This document shows positions 18,964 through 19,321 of a stretch of 19,321 nucleotides of DNA, piece after piece. The notes under the pieces were generated by a model, which saw nothing but the letters and a program-made list of their open reading frames with translations, did no database searches and was not told where the DNA came from. Position numbers and translations under genes: made by a program. This stretch comes from Asterionellopsis glacialis. Its lineage: Eukaryota > Bacillariophyta > Plagiogrammaphyceae > Rhaphoneidales > Asterionellopsidaceae. The stretch covers positions 1-19,321 of the forward strand of contig WKLE02000473.1 of the NCBI GenBank assembly GCA_014885115.2, written 5' to 3'. The first letter of the stretch is position 1, and the number at the start of each line of letters is the position of its first letter.

Positions 18964-19321
18964 GAGCACCGGCCGGGTCTATTAAACAGTTGCTAAAAAT
19001 CCAACATACTTGAATTTCAATACTAGAAGTACGGCAAAAAAAAATTAACTCCAGCCTGGCAAGTTCAATTGTACCTTGAATATAGCTAATTATTGAAACG
19101 CCAGCATGACATTTCATTTTTGTCCTGTACATTACAGATTCATGTTTGATACATACCCGGTAGGTGTTAGCAATATTCTAAGCACAGGCCAGGTATTTTG
19201 TTACCTGAATATCCAACATACTTGAATATCAGTACTGGTTCTACGGGGAAATTTTTTAGCACCGGCCTGTCAAGTTCAACGCTAACTTCAAGATAGCCAA
19301 TTAACAAAATTGCCAGCACGG
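18964..19321. repeat. Satellite-like tandem repeat, period about 212 bp
   Basis: Blocks recur at an offset of 211-216 bases: AGCACCGGCC (18965) with AGCACAGGCC (19181), CCAACATACTTGAAT (19001 and 19213), CAAGTTCAA (19060 and 19271), and GCCAGCA (19100 and 19312). The second unit runs off the end of the window. A weaker ATATCAGTAC match near 18901 may belong to a more diverged unit. Confidence 0.75.

Noticed and set aside
1..19321. CRISPR arrays, tRNA or rRNA genes, bacterial operons
   Set aside because: No regularly spaced short repeats, no cloverleaf or rRNA motifs recognised, and no Shine-Dalgarno-linked gene runs. The content is eukaryotic mobile elements.

Overview
The window looks like nuclear DNA of a eukaryote, most probably a diatom or related stramenopile. 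It is AT-rich, has no bacterial-type operons, and every recognisable coding stretch is a decayed transposable-element or repeat-family gene. The diatom assignment rests on my recollection of how such transposase, reverse-transcriptase and hypothetical families look in diatom genomes; no search was run.

Layout. (1) 1-797: AT-rich flank with one weak acidic/basic ORF remnant. (2) 797-4280, minus strand: two fragments of one DDE transposase family. Copy A has most of the C-terminal part but lost the first catalytic segment. Copy D is an internally deleted piece that keeps that segment. (3) 4735-6170, plus strand: copy B of the same family, forming a large inverted repeat with A. (4) 6171-7256: no convincing gene. 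(5) 7257-8540, plus strand: a broken gene of an unnamed family, read across frameshifts and stops. (6) 9187-10835, plus strand: copy C of the transposase with a non-coding 5' leader that is also present in D and, more diverged, in A. (7) 10836-13413, minus strand: a heavily decayed Helitron-type Rep N-terminal region, tail to tail with copy C. (8) 13414-14047: spacer with a degenerate tandem repeat. (9) 14048-17937, minus strand: a 5'-truncated non-LTR retrotransposon (end of the endonuclease, reverse transcriptase, zinc knuckle, C-terminal domain) ending in a TTAG-type microsatellite. (10) 17892-18347, minus strand: an unrecognised ORF with a plausible 5' UTR, apparently cut by the retroelement. 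(11) 18679-18854, plus strand: a possible divergent first exon with a GTAAGT donor. (12) 18964-19321: the start of a satellite with a period near 212 bp.

No element here looks autonomous. The transposase copies carry frameshifts, stops and deletions. The reverse transcriptase has FVND in place of the usual F/Y-x-D-D. The Helitron HUH motif has lost one His. I see no intact new system. The most interesting leads are the unnamed 7257-8540 family, the shared transposon 5' leader with its sharp boundary, the perfect 18-bp hairpin near the retroelement 3' end, and the ORF pair at 17.9-18.9 kb.
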